Source: Verticillium longisporum (taxonomy: Eukaryota; Ascomycota; Sordariomycetes; Glomerellales; Plectosphaerellaceae). Taken from it: DNA of 64,000 bases. Location of the stretch: assembly GCA_019188255.1 (NCBI GenBank), contig JAETXT010000007.1:3596001-3660000 (forward strand). The letters run 5' to 3'. A program made the translations under genes and the position numbers. Of the stretch, positions 22,484 to 34,140 are shown one piece after another; positions within the stretch are counted from its first letter, which is position 1; every line of letters begins with the position of its first letter. A model generated the notes under the pieces. It was not told the DNA's origin. It worked only from the letters and a program-made list of their open reading frames with translations, and did no database searches.

Positions 22484-23415
22484 GTTTTCGTTTCTGTTGG
22501 TGGTCTGACTGAGCGGGGTTGTCTGAGAAAGTGATGAAAGTCGTTGTTGCGGGAAGGTAGTTGCTTGGGATGCTCGAGGGTGCTGGATGCTTCTTATAAA
22601 ACCCGGATGTCGCATCTTATGCGCTGCGTAACAGAGGAGGGAGGGTACACCTTGCATAAGTGCCCGGCCAATCCTTCTTCGTACGCTCTTCGTATATTTG
22701 CGTTCCGTCGATCCAGTGAGATAACAAGTAAGATGCCGCTAGGCGGTGCCTGATACTGACTACCTGCCACCTGACCTGATGATGTGCTGAATGGAGCCAG
22801 ATGTGGTGCGTGTTGCATGTATGCTCAGGCTGCTTGTCTACGTCATTCCCTGAAATATGCATTTCGTGCATACCTGATCTGGCTTTCCGGGCACATGCCC
22901 GTCAGAGTAAATCTACCTCGCTAGACGGAGCTAGATAACTGGGAGAATGGTCTGGTCTTGTGGCTGATCAGGTAGGTCTAGGCGATCTCCACCTGCATAG
23001 TCCCTTAGATGTGATCATTCTCTGCTCCATGAGCCAAAAGCGAGCAGCCACAGTCTTGCATTACGAGAGCAGCTTCAGAATCACAATCCGATGTACCTAG
23101 ATGGAAAGTATGGGAATCAAGTTGGGCCAATGGACGAAACACTTTTTACCACAACCCGAGCCGCGGGGTTGAGGTGCGGGTCGGTGCACTGGTTCGACAC
23201 CTTGGGGGTGAGGGGCACCAAGGTGGGGTTCGTCATTCACCTGTTCCAGCGGTATCGATAAGCTGATAAGATTAGATAACGATCTCTCACAAATTTTATC
23301 GGGTCCTCCAGAAAAAAGTGTCAGGCTACTATCTCGATGCTCGTCGACCCGTCCCGTTCTGACCTGTCCAGCTGTTGTCCGCCCCAATCTTGCAGAATTG
23401 GCAGAGTCGGCCACC
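22484..23415. other. divergent intergenic region
   Basis: The promoter region is shared between the inhibitor gene (left, minus) and BMS1 (right, plus). Frames of up to about 110 codons show no recognisable content. Confidence 0.5.
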
Positions 23416-26400
23416 ATGGAGCAACAAGTACACAAGCCTCACAGGAAGGCCAAGGAGAAGAAGCAACACACCGGAGGTACGTCGTTAACATGTCTGGTCT
23501 ATCTTGTTTGACTCTGTTGACATGAATCCAGATCGCAACCCGAAGGCTTTCGCATTCAACGCTCCCGGTAAACTTGCGCGGCAAGCTGCTCGATCCTCCG
23601 ATGTATGTTTCGACGTCTCGCCCGTGAGAACTCACAGAGAACTAACTTGGGGGCAATAGATCAAAGAAAAGCGCTTCCACGTTCCCCTCGTCGACCGACT
23701 TCCCGATGAAGCCCCTCCGCGAATCGTTACCATTGTCGGCCCTCCCGGCGTCGGCAAGACGACGCTGATGAAAAGTCTGATCCGGCGATATGCAAAGGAA
23801 TCAATCTCTGATCCGCAGGGCCCCGTTACCGTTGTCACTTCGAAGAAACAGCGTTTGACTTTTGTCGAATGCCCGAACGAACTCGAGGCCATGGTCGATA
23901 TGGCCAAGGTCGCAGATGTGGTACTCCTCATGATCGACGGCAACTTTGGTTTCGAGATGGAGACGATGGAGTTCCTCAACGTCCTTGCAGCCACAGGCAT
24001 GCCCGGCAACGTCTTCGGCATTCTTACACACCTGGATCTCTTCCGCAAGCCGCAGGCGCTAAGAGATGCCAAGAGGAGACTGAAGCGCAGGCTTTGGAGC
24101 GAGCTGTACCAGGGCGCACATCTCTTCTACCTCTCTGGTGTTCTCAACGGCCGCTACCCCGATCGCGAAATCCACAACCTGTCCCGATACCTATCTGTCA
24201 TGAAGAACCCTCGACCCTTGATCTGGAGGAACACACACCCCTTCAGCGTTATCGACAGCTACAGAGACATCACCCAACCCACCAAGATCGAAGAGGACCC
24301 CAAGTGCGATCGCTCCGTGGTCCTGTCTGGATATCTGCGAGGAACCAATTTCGCAGCCCAAGGCCAGCGAGTCCACATTCCCGGCTTGGGCGATTTTTCA
24401 ATTGCCAACATGGAGGTCCTACCAGATCCATGCCCAACCCCCGCAATGGAGCAGGCTATCGCCAAAATCACTGGTAAAACCACGAGACGAAGGCTTGATG
24501 AGAAGGACAAGAAGGTGCACGCTCCCATGTCAGACCGAAGTGGCCTCAGGATAGATGGCGATGCCATCTGGATTACGAGAGAAAAGGGATTCACTTTCGA
24601 CAAGGACGCGGACGTTGAGCGCGGTGAGGGCGAGGAGCTCATTGTTGGTTTGCAGGCCGAGAGGAAGCTCCTAGGTCAAACTGAGGAGGGTGTGCAGCTC
24701 TTCAAGGGCGGCGACCAGGTCAAGGCTGTGGAGGAGGAGGAAGAGGAGGAAGAAGAAGACACCGGTCGCAAAACCCAGCGGAAGGCTCGGTTTGCAGATC
24801 GCGATGAGGGCTCCGATGAGGAGGTCCCAGATGATGAGGGGTTCGTTAGTGGCGAAGACGAGGGCGATTCCGAAGTCGAAACCGAGTTCGACGAGGGAAA
24901 ACTCGGCAAAATGTTCAAGCAGGATGCCGACAAGAAAGCCACCGACGACGATCTAGCGTTTGCGGACAGCGACTCTGATCTCGGCTCTCTGTCCGGATCT
25001 GACGAGGGCTCCGAAGACGAATTCGACGAGGATGAGGAGCGCGATTTCGACGATGAGGACAAGGAGGATATGGATTCTGACGAAGAGGCTGCGGCGCTCA
25101 AGTGGAAAGAGTACATGTCTTCTCGTGCGAAGAAACTCCACGGCAAGAAGCGCTCATACCACACGCCGGATCTCGCAAGATTCATGTACGACGACTCCAT
25201 GACACCCGAACAGGTGCTGAAGAGGTGGCGAGGTGATGATGATGACGAGGAAGAGGACATTGAGGCTTCCGACGATGAGGACTTTTTCAAGAAAACGACA
25301 CAGGAGAAGGAAGACAACGCCGAGGACCGCTCGATACCCCTGTACGACTACGAGGACCTGGCCGCGAAGTGGTCCGTGGAGAAGAATGTGGAGGCACTGA
25401 GGCAACGATTCACTTCGGCCAAGCTGTCGAGGGAGGACGGTGAGAGTGGTGAAGAAGACGAAGAATTTGACGGCATCGACGACGATGAGGATGACGAAGG
25501 CGATGGTGTTTTCGAGGATCTTGAGAATGCCGAAGAAGGTGAAGGCGTCGAAGCCCCTGCTGAAGAGCCCGAGTCCCTAGAGGATGAGCGAGCCAAAACG
25601 CACGGCGTAAAGAGGAGCTCAAACTACGATTAGAAGAAGAAGATAGGAAAGGCTTCATGAACGACAAAGCGAAGGCCAGACGTGAAGGTGGTGAGACTGA
25701 AGAGTTTGGCGAAGACGACTGGTATGACGCACAGAAGGCTATGATTCAAAAGCAACTGGATATCAACAAGGCCGAGTTCGAGGAACTTGACGAGCGCCAA
25801 AGAAGTGCAGTGGAGGGTTACAAGGCTGGTAGATACGCCAAGCTCGTCATCGAGGGCGTTCCGGCCGAGTTTGTTGAAAAGTTCTCGGCAAAGACACCCT
25901 TGATCCTTGGCGGTCTTTCTGCCACAGAAGATCGATTCGGCTACGTCCAGGTCAGGATGAAGAAGCACCGTTGGCACAAGAAGATCCTGAAGACGAACGA
26001 TCCATTGATCTTCTCCCTGGGATGGCGTCGGTTCCAGACGATGCCTATCTACAGCACAACGGACTCGCGGACGAGGAATCGTATGCTCAAGTACACACCC
26101 GAACATATGCACTGCTTCGCGACGGTGTACGCTCCCTTGATCGCGCCCAACACTGGCTTTGTATGCTTTAACTCCTTCTCATCGGAAAACCCGGGCTTCA
26201 GGATAGCAGCAACAGGCACAGTGCTCAGCGTTGACGAGTCCACCGAGATTGTCAAGAAGCTCAAGCTCACTGGTACACCCGACAAAATCCACAAGAACAC
26301 CGCTTTCATCAAGGGAATGTTCAACTCATCTCTCGAGATTGCCAAGTTTGAAGGTGCTTCGATCAAGACTGTTTCCGGCATTCGTGGACAGATCAAGCGC

Positions 26401-27000
26401 GCACTCTCCAAACCCGAGGGCAACTTCCGTGCAACCTTTGAAGACAAGATTCTCTACAGCGACATCATTTTCCTTCGCGCCTGGTACCCTATCAAGCCGC
26501 ATCGCTTTTACAACCCGGTTACCAATATGATCGGCTGGCAGGGCATGCGTTTGACAGGAGAGGTTCGCCGCGATCAGAGCATCGCCACGCCGCAGCTCAA
26601 GAACAGCCAGTACCGCAAGATTGAGCGCCAGACCCGCCACTTCAACCCTCTCCGGGTGCCGCGTGCCCTTGCTGCCGAACTGCCTTTCAAATCACAGATC
26701 GTGCAGACGAAGAAGCAGAAGAAGGAGACGTACATGCAGAAGCGCGCAGTCATGTCCACGAAGGAGGAGAAGCGCGCCAAGAACTTGATGCAGCAGCTTA
26801 CGACCATTCGCAATGAGAAGGTGGCGAAAAGGGCAGCCAAGAAAGAGGAGCAGCGCGCCGCATACCGCAAAAAGCTTGCGGATGGCGAGGCAAAGAAGGG
26901 GGAAAGAGAGGAGAAGAGGAGCAAGGAATTCTGGCGGAAGGAGGGAAGGAAGAGGCAGTCCGCTGACGATTCTGGGGCTTCTAGGAAACGTAGAAAGTAG
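23416..27000 (+). CDS. BMS1: ribosome biogenesis GTPase Bms1
   Basis: Nucleolar GTPase of the U3 snoRNP/SSU processome, needed for 40S subunit maturation through Rcl1. Three exons: 23416-23476, 23532-23602 and 23660-27000, with introns of 55 and 57 nt. The start CCACCATGG gives MEQQVHKPHRKAKEKKQHTGG. The G domain follows with P-loop GPPGVGKTT (about residues 71-79), then the AARP2CN region, a very acidic middle (about 24730-25560), and the conserved BMS1/TSR1 C-terminal domain (FGYVQVRMKKHRWHKKILK, RHFNPLRVP) ending in a basic tail. The frame breaks in the A run 25595-25598. Adding one A turns the premature stop at 25631-25633 into AKNARRKEELKLRLEEEDRKGF and joins both halves. Restored length is about 1157 residues, normal for the family. 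Confidence 0.94.
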
Positions 27001-27556
27001 ATCAGCCTGGTCCGGCTTGTAGATATACCAAATGCCAGAGAAAGCACTTCTGTGTGTTCACCTCTACGGCACTACTTCTGCTGTTTTTGCCCCTTTCTGG
27101 CGATTTCCCCCCCTGTGCCCAACTTAGTTAGCTTGACACGAATCCTCGGTCAAGTGTTCACTGGTGACAAACAAAGGATCGTCGCGGAACGGGTATGCAG
27201 TCAAACCAGTTTCACAGCCACGCAACGCACAATACACCAACTATCCAGAGACGGTCACAGTCATGGCCTCAGGGTCGGCTGCTTGTATTTCGAAGCCTGT
27301 TATCATTGACTCAATGTCCTTGTCCATTCGTCATTCCCGTTTGACTTTGTGCCCCCAATCCCGCAGGAAATGCAAATCTGTAAAACGGCCGCAGCCGGGT
27401 GAAAGCAGTACCGGAACGCCGTTGTCCAACCCCGGACCCGTACCCGTACCCGTACCCATGTCTGATGCAGTATTCTCCTCGCCCGACCATCGTTACGTAT
27501 TGTCGTATGTCGTGTTCGCTGTGGACCCATCGAGACCATGTCTCCTTCGAAGCAGC
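27001..27556. other. convergent intergenic region
   Basis: The spacer lies between the 3' ends of BMS1 and TFIIA gamma. A small tandem CCGTAC-like run lies near 27440-27460. No gene is seen. Confidence 0.5.
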
Positions 27557-28057
27557 TCAAGGGCCCTCACCAGGCTTCTTGGCGTTGCAGCTCACAATCT
27601 TGACCTTGTCCGCAGAGACCATTTGCCCGCCATTATCGAGCTTGAATTGGACATTCTTGATGAGAAAGGTCCAGACTTCGTCACAGAAGCGGTACGTCGA
27701 CAAGCTCCCCTGCACAGCCAGCGAGCGCAAAGCAGCGCCCCTCGTGGTTAGCTCCATGGTACGGCCCAACGTGCATCATCCGTCGCCTGCTCACCTTGAA
27801 CGTCAGACGAGCCTTCACGTTCTTCTGAAGAGCCTCTGTGATGGCCTGATCAAAGTTGGCCAGGATTTTCATGGCCAACTGCGGGTAGATGCGCTCAGCG
27901 CTGATCAGATCGTCGAGCATGTCCATCAGCGCGAGGCCAATGCTGTCAGGCGGGGCGAACGGGTTAGTCAAGTTATAAAGACGACACCAATGTGTAGCAA
28001 GGGGCTGTACCTGCTGCGCCTGTACAGTTCATAGAACGATTCGGGGTTAGAAGCCAT
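27557..28057 (-). CDS. TOA2: transcription initiation factor IIA gamma subunit
   Basis: The small subunit of TFIIA stabilises TBP on promoters of RNA polymerase II genes. Three exons (28057-28011, 27942-27795, 27709-27557) with introns of 68 and 85 nt encode 115 residues, normal for the family. It starts [21 protein letters not shown], followed by the helical part [20 protein letters not shown], the linker [13 protein letters not shown], and the beta-barrel half [17 protein letters not shown] and [11 protein letters not shown]. The gene is divergent from the V-ATPase gene with only 319 bp between start codons. Confidence 0.95.
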
Positions 28058-28376
28058 CTTGACGATTGATTTGTGATCGTCGGAAGGTCTACCAAGGTGG
28101 CGTAGGTGGTGTTGACGTGTGGAGGTTCCCGGTAGCTTGGAGATCCGGGAGGTTGTAAACCCGATGACTCAGCAGGCAGTTCCAGGCTGCCAAGCTCACA
28201 GCTGCACGTGATTGAACCGGCTCTAGTTCGGATGACATAACGAGTGCTTGTCCAAGGCAACCTCGTGAGAGCTTGCCGCAGCTTCAATCAGAGGCCTGAC
28301 TGATTGACACGATACCGACGAACACGCCCGCCTCAACACTATCGTATCGACGACGACACGCCGAAATACGATCAAT
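28058..28376. promoter_or_regulatory. short bidirectional promoter, TOA2 / VMA16
   Basis: These 319 bp separate the divergent start codons of TFIIA gamma and V-ATPase subunit c''. The region must hold both core promoters. No specific operator is recognised. Confidence 0.5.
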
Positions 28377-29195
28377 ATGAGTCTCACCTATGGATTGGGA
28401 GGCATCGGGAGCTCCCTGCTCGTCGTGGGAGCTTGTACGTCCCCTCCGGCGTTGCGCAGCCCAGGAAAGGTCGCTAGGCTAATCTCTATACCCCAGACAT
28501 GCTCTTCACGGGCTCCGGAGAGGCGTTCAACGTTGGCGCCTTCCTAGAATCGACATCACCCTACTCCTGGGCCTCTCTTGGCGTTTCCCTTTGCATTGCC
28601 CTCTCTGTGGTTGGCGCAGCATGGTACGCGCTCACTCCCTCGATGCAAACCCGTCGCAAATCCTACACCATTGGCGACCCGATCTCAGCACCTGTACTAA
28701 CCAGTGCGACTTGATAGGGGTATCTTCATCACCGGTTCCTCCATCCTCGGCGGTGGCGTCAAGGCCCCCCGCATCCGCACAAAGAACCTCATCTCGATCA
28801 TCTTCTGCGAGGTCGTCGCCATCTACGGCGTCATCATGTCCATTGTGTTCTCTTCGAAGCTGAGCTACATCTCTGGCGCCGAACTGCACGACGGAAACAG
28901 CTATTACACGGGCTTCGCGCTTTTCTGGGCTGGCCTGACTGTAGGCATGTGCAACCTCATTTGTGGTGTCGCCGTCGGTATCAACGGCAGCAGTGCTGCC
29001 TTGGCAGATGCCGCGGACCCCAGCCTGTAAGTGGTTCTTTTGCGCCCTTTTCGGCGGATCAGATGCTAACAGGATCCAACGCGTAGTTTCGTCAAGATTC
29101 TCGTTGTCGAGATTTTCAGCTCTGTGCTGGGTCTTTTCGGCCTCATTGTCGGCCTTCTTGTTTCCAGCAAGGCGACCGAGTTTGGAGGCAAATAG
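28377..29195 (+). CDS. VMA16: V-type proton ATPase proteolipid subunit c''
   Basis: Membrane proteolipid of the V0 rotor that carries protons across vacuolar and Golgi membranes. Four exons: 28377-28434, 28497-28623, 28718-29026 and 29087-29195, with introns of 62, 94 and 60 nt; 200 residues. Hydrophobic segments fill most of the protein. The essential proton-carrying Glu sits in the [15 protein letters not shown] helix, as in yeast Vma16. The C-terminus [19 protein letters not shown] and [14 protein letters not shown] is typical of c'' and separates it from c (Vma3). Splice phases are consistent at all three junctions (T-AC, TG-G, CT-T). Confidence 0.95.
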
Positions 29196-29822
29196 ACAAG
29201 GGATGGGCGAGAGATGGACCCGCTTCGAAGCTGTCTACAAGTTACAAAATCAACACCCACGAAAGGAGGCCAGATGGGCCACGCAATGATATCAGGGGTT
29301 CCGCTCGATGGGCTCAGGCGGTATCGGGAGCAGCCAGCAGCAGCTTGCATCACGACCAAGGACGAGCGAGGACTTGGCCAGGCGTCACGGATAAAGGTCT
29401 GGGAGAGGACTTGTCTTATACTGTAACATCACTTTTGTTAATGGACCTGTACACTCATGGCTGGCTCTTTACACCGCGCTTCGGATGTTTGTTGCAAATA
29501 CAACGCATCAGGAACTGCTAAACGACTGTCGGAACACAAGGTCCATGAGAAATTCACGGGCAGTAGTGTAATAGCATTCCCATATATCCCAGTACAGGAC
29601 CTGGGTGTCATTTATTAACATCAGACTCCTTCATACCTGCTGCCGAGTGGCGAGAACTCGGCCGATTCGCTGCAAGGTTTCCTGCCCACCAGTCGTGATA
29701 TTAACTGAACGTTCTTCATTCGTGCTTCTGGGTCTGTAATGAGGACCTAGGGGGCCTATGTAGGGATTGAACAACACTACGACTAGCGTCCCATGTCTCC
29801 CTGAAACCCGCACGGGAGGCTT
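29196..29822. other. convergent intergenic region
   Basis: The spacer lies between the 3' ends of VMA16 and the cnxE-type gene. Only short frames are present. Confidence 0.5.
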
Positions 29823-31977
29823 TCAGATTTCGGCTTGTACACCACCCATCAACAGCGCGTGCACCTGAGCCCCCTTCTCGAGAGGCCCGTTCCCCTTCGG
29901 CAGACATAGTAGGGCGTTGGCAGACCGAAGGCTGCCCACGCGCGAGCTTCGCTGTCCTCCTGTGCTGCTGGCGTGCAGAACACCGTCCTTCCCAACAGTG
30001 ACGACAGCACGATGGTACTCGGGTCGCCCCTTGTCCAAGGCGAAACCATGGGCCAGCACTACGGGCACCTTGGACAGGCTCCTGGGTTCCACACCGGCCA
30101 GCTTGTGCAGTGCAGGCAGCACGAACAGATTAAAGGTCACAAGCGCACTGGCAGGGTTTCCCGGCAAGGCGAAAACCGGCTTTGAGACTCTCTCGCCGGC
30201 GTTGGTCTTAACCGGAACAGTCGCAAATGTGGTCGGTTTACCGGGCTTCATATCCACACGGCCGAAATGGATGGTGCCGCCGAGAGATCGCTCAATGGTC
30301 GGCTTCAGCAGATCAAGCTCTCCCATAGACACACCACCTGTTGTGACTAGCAAGTCGACTTTACGCAGGGCCTCGCGCAGCGTCTCTTCCAGCGCACCAG
30401 GCCGATCGCGTGCGATCCCGAGGTCGATGGCTTCGAAGCCTCGCTCTTTGGCAGCCGCCAAAAGGGTGACGCGATTCGTATCACGGACTTCGCCGAGACG
30501 CAGCTCGCCTTCTCGGTCATGTTCGACAATCTCGTCGCCAGTGGACAAAACACCCACGACGGGCCTTCTGTAGGTCTTGATCGAGGCCACACCGACGGCA
30601 GCCAAAAGGCCAATCTCGCCGCCGATGCCAGAAATCTGTTCGCCCTTGCGGAGAATAGTGTCTAACTTCTTGATGTCGCTGCCGACTTCACGAATGTTTT
30701 CGCCAGGCTTCACTCCGTCTGCAAGAATCTCGACCTCTTTCTCCTCTTTGCCGTCATCCGTCTTAGTTTTGAGCAGTGTGTCCTCGACCATGATAACAGA
30801 GGTCGCCCCAGGTGGCAGAGGAGCCCCCGTAGTGATGCGCGCAATTTCGCCCTCCTTGAGGGTGCCGATCTCGCTCGGGGCAGCATGCGACACCGCAGTC
30901 ACTGGGTACACGCCCTTCATGTTGCCGTCTTTGGGAACGATAACAGCATAGCCATCAACAATGCTGGCACGGAAAGCGGGCACATTTTCGTTGGCCGTCA
31001 CGTCTTCTGCCAACACTGCGTTAATGAGGTCAGCATCCACCTTGCGAGAGACGATGTCGGCTTCCGGTGTGTGCTGCTCAATGATGCCCAGGGCGTCTTC
31101 TACCGCCAACATAGGGTAGGGCGACTCTCGATACCGTCGGGTAGGTCCCAGGCCCGGATCGTTCGAAACTACCTGCTGATTTCCGGTGTGTCTGACCAAG
31201 CCGCCATGACCGTGGTTGTGACTGTGACCATGGTTGTGGTCGTGGCTGTGGCCATGACCGTGGGTATGAGAATGATCGTTTCCGTGAGTCTGTGAGCTGG
31301 CTGATTGGCCCGCACTGATACCAGCATCGGCTTCCAGCTTTTTGACGCCACCTGAGTGCAGGGCTCTTGAGTCTACGCCTGCAGCCTGCAGACAGGCATG
31401 TGGGAGCGTCCTCAGGATGGCCTGCAGATTTTCTTTGGCGCCCTTTGGTGAGCCTGGCAAAGTGACGATGACGGTGCTGTGCCTCACACCAGCGACGGGC
31501 CGAGACATCATGGCAACTGGAAAGTTTCAGTTGGCTGGCATTTGCGACTCTTGATCTGTAGATATACTTACAAGGCGTCACCGCCAGCGATGTGGCCAGC
31601 ATGCCGTGAACTATGCCGGGAGCCTGTCTGTGCAGTAAAGCACCGACGGCCTACAGGGAGTCAGTCGGTAGACGACATGGATAACCTTAGATGCAGAGAC
31701 TCACCTCAGGTGTATGGTCCGTCACAGCGAAACCTGTCCCGCCAGTGGTCACGATGAGGTTGACAGCATCGGCACCGAGATCGGCCCAGAGCATGATCTG
31801 ACGCTGAATCTGAGGGACATGGTCTGACAAGATCTTGGTCTCGACGACCTCCCACTGGCCTCCGCCTTCGGATTCTATGACATCTCTCAGGACCAACTCG
31901 GATTTGTCCGAGGCTGGATTCTTGGATGCCGTCGTTGATACAATCAAGATAGCAACCTTGAGAGGGGAAGTGGCCAT
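29823..31977 (-). CDS. cnxE: two-domain molybdenum cofactor synthase, cnxE/gephyrin type
   Basis: Catalyses the last steps of molybdenum cofactor synthesis: adenylylation of molybdopterin (MogA-like domain) and molybdate insertion (MoeA-like domain). Three exons: 31977-31705, 31650-31572 and 31516-29823, introns 54 and 55 nt; 681 residues. The MogA-like part has TTGGTGF and MMSRPVAGVRHSTVIVTLPG, followed by SPKGAKENL. A striking His-rich linker (residues about 195-221, 13 His alternating with Gly, Ser, Asn, Asp) joins it to the MoeA part with VDGYAV, TTGGVSMGE and ALPGNPASALVTF. The order MogA-MoeA is as in Aspergillus CnxE and animal gephyrin. The start at 31977 (MATSPLKVAILIVSTT) fits the domain edge; the frame is open further upstream. 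Its product is needed by the nitrate reductase encoded at 7230-10011. Confidence 0.95.
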
Positions 31978-32642
31978 GACTGAGGTAGCTGATGCGTCCG
32001 GCGAGCTAGGGATTAAGGAGACTGCTTGGCTGACAGACTTGCACTTGTTTACCTTGGATTTGCAAGAGTTCGACGCTCTCAGGATGTGATGTGATGGATC
32101 GGCTTCGCCCAGCACATGTGTGGAATCATGTTTGATGCACAAATGTCTCGAGCTGAGGAATGGAAGGTTGGCAGGTGCACACTGTGTTAGCACGGTATTT
32201 ACACCACCTGTGAGAGAGTCAAATAACCGTCTGGGGCGGGATCGGGCTTCGATGATAGTACTGTGCGGCTGTTATCAGTCGCTCCATATCGTCGCACGTT
32301 GACAGTTGCATTTGCCTAACTGTCCACCTACCTTTTTACCAACCTACCTTACCTTACCTACCTACCTCAGATACCTTACCTAGAACTACCTTCACCTTGT
32401 GATCCCTCACCTCGTTCTTGTGCGATCATTCTTCTGCAGCTTTCTGCGTTTTCGTGATATCCCCCGCTGTGGTTGCACAGTATGTCGAGTGAAGAGAGCA
32501 AAGTCGTTCGCCGACGCAGCATTTCATCGTCTCATTGATGCCCCGAAGCTTTCGCACCTTAGCAATACGTCATTGACCGCTGTGCTAGCTCCAGACGGCC
32601 CCTTGCTCGACGGATCAACAAACCTGTAGTAGATCAGCACGC
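31978..32642. other. intergenic with CCTA-rich stretch
   Basis: The upstream region of the cnxE-type gene. No gene is seen. A low-complexity CCTA/CCTTA stretch lies at 32325-32384. Confidence 0.5.
32325..32384. repeat. CCTA/CCTTA low-complexity repeat
   Basis: Imperfect tandem ACCTACCT and ACCTTACCTT units run for about 60 bp. It is a simple sequence tract with no sign of a mobile element. Confidence 0.7.
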
Positions 32643-33728
32643 TCAACAGAGCCCGGCACTCTCTCTCAGTCTGCCGTTCGCAGCAATCAGCTCCTTTCTT
32701 ACCATCGCCAACTGCTTCTCCTGCTTAGTCCGTCTACCAACCTCCGCAGTCCATAACTTACGATACGCCTCGACACTCAGGAGATCTTCTGCGTGAAGAG
32801 CTTGTCGCTCCATCTCGAGCTTGCGCGTTACCTGGCTGACAGCTTCTGCCAGATTGTCTGCGTGATCTCGACTCGCCTGAAGAAGCGCTTCATCGTGCAA
32901 TTGTGCCATCTCGATGAGGCGTTGTGCATTGATCTCCCTCTCGTGATCAAGTTGCTCTTTGTGCAGCCGTTCCTTCTGAATTTGCTCATCTCTTCGATGA
33001 CATCTCTCTTGCTCGCGTTCGCGCTCACGGAGGCGCATCACCTCCGCAAGCCGCTGCTTGAGGCTTTCCACTTCACCAGCGAGAGAATTGAGAGACTGGT
33101 CCTCTGTTTCGCCTGGGATACGGCACTCCTGGAGGTTGCTAGGAGGATCCGCTTCATCGAAAACAGACCCTGGCGCTGTCGAGATTGCTGACATGTCTAA
33201 AACATCTAGGTGTACTGGGTTGGAGTGTAGCGACTCCCACGGCTCACCAAGATTTCTTCTGTCGATGCGCGGTTGTGTCATTGAACTTGCCAGACAATCA
33301 CTGCCAGCAGCGATTGCGGTCAAAGACTGAGACCCCATCTCAGCAACCGGGTCGAGACGCGGACTCTGTGGCGCGTCAGCTGAGAGACGTGGTGGAGGCT
33401 GAGTTGTCTCGCCCGTGGTATCTCGCGGTACCATGTATGGGGCCAAAGACAAGGGTTCCTGTGCATCAGTACCTTGTTGAATGGTCGGTTCTTCTGTTGC
33501 CGCAAGTCCTGGCGAGGCTGGTGACATGAAGGGAGAATACGGCTGAGGAACGAAGGCCTCAACCCAGCTAGACTGTTGCACAGCAATTACGCCGGTAGGC
33601 CTCCTTCCTAACAGTCTGCGACATAATTGCTTGGTCTTCCCAAGCTTCAGGCAGACTCTCGTGCCAACAGCCTTCAGGCTGTACTTTGAGAGACGTGCCA
33701 TCCGTTTCTCGCAGGTTTGGTGGCGCAT
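32643..33728 (-). CDS. unknown protein with C-terminal coiled coil
   Basis: An uninterrupted 361-codon frame on the same strand as the flanking genes. I do not recognise the family. The N-terminus is basic (KYSLKAVGTRVCLKLGKTK). The middle (about residues 60-210) is rich in Pro, Ser and Thr and looks disordered. From about residue 215 to the end the sequence is heavily charged, with Glu/Arg/Gln/Leu heptads (LKQRLAEVMRLRERERE, then RRDEQIQKERLHKEQLDHER), a likely long coiled coil. A second Met at 33701 could be the true start. It lies just downstream of the HEI10-like meiotic gene, but nothing in the sequence proves a shared role. The length and coherent coiled coil make it a likely real gene. 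Confidence 0.6.
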   Translation of the reverse strand: MRHQTCEKRMARLSKYSLKAVGTRVCLKLGKTKQLCRRLLGRRPTGVIAVQQSSWVEAFVPQPYSPFMSPASPGLAATEEPTIQQGTDAQEPLSLAPYMVPRDTTGETTQPPPRLSADAPQSPRLDPVAEMGSQSLTAIAAGSDCLASSMTQPRIDRRNLGEPWESLHSNPVHLDVLDMSAISTAPGSVFDEADPPSNLQECRIPGETEDQSLNSLAGEVESLKQRLAEVMRLREREREQERCHRRDEQIQKERLHKEQLDHEREINAQRLIEMAQLHDEALLQASRDHADNLAEAVSQVTRKLEMERQALHAEDLLSVEAYRKLWTAEVGRRTKQEKQLAMVRKELIAANGRLRESAGLC

Positions 33729-34140
33729 TTTTCTTCAAGGTAAGGATGTCAATCCTCAAAAGTCTGGATTCAGAGAAGTTCAGAAGAAAAAAAATTGGTT
33801 TAAATGCACATTCGCGATTCTGGAGACTCGTCTGAGCGAGTGAACTGCTCGGCATGGGTACATCAACCTAATGTGCACCCCTTTGTCTGTACTTACGAAC
33901 AAGAGTATTGTCTAGCATACAATCTGTTTAGCAATAATCACAGTGCGGTTGGGTCATTGCATTTTAGCACAGCATGGCTGTTTCCCATGATGCGTCTTTC
34001 TACTTGCGTTTCTCCGAAGCAAATCGTTGAAACACGAACGCGTGACTTGCGTGATGTATCAGCCTGCCTTGACAACTTATTGGCATTCGCATCAGTCAAA
34101 CCTACACTGCTGGAAGGCCTCGATAGTGGGCTATTCACTT
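33729..34140. other. intergenic, no gene seen
   Basis: Spacer between the coiled-coil gene and the 3' end of the HEI10-like gene. It should hold the coiled-coil gene's promoter; no element is recognised. Confidence 0.45.

Noticed and set aside
4876..25598. Programmed ribosomal frameshifting as the reason for the broken frames
   Set aside because: The sites share no slippery heptamer and lie in genes not known to use it. The common factor is only a homopolymer short by one base.
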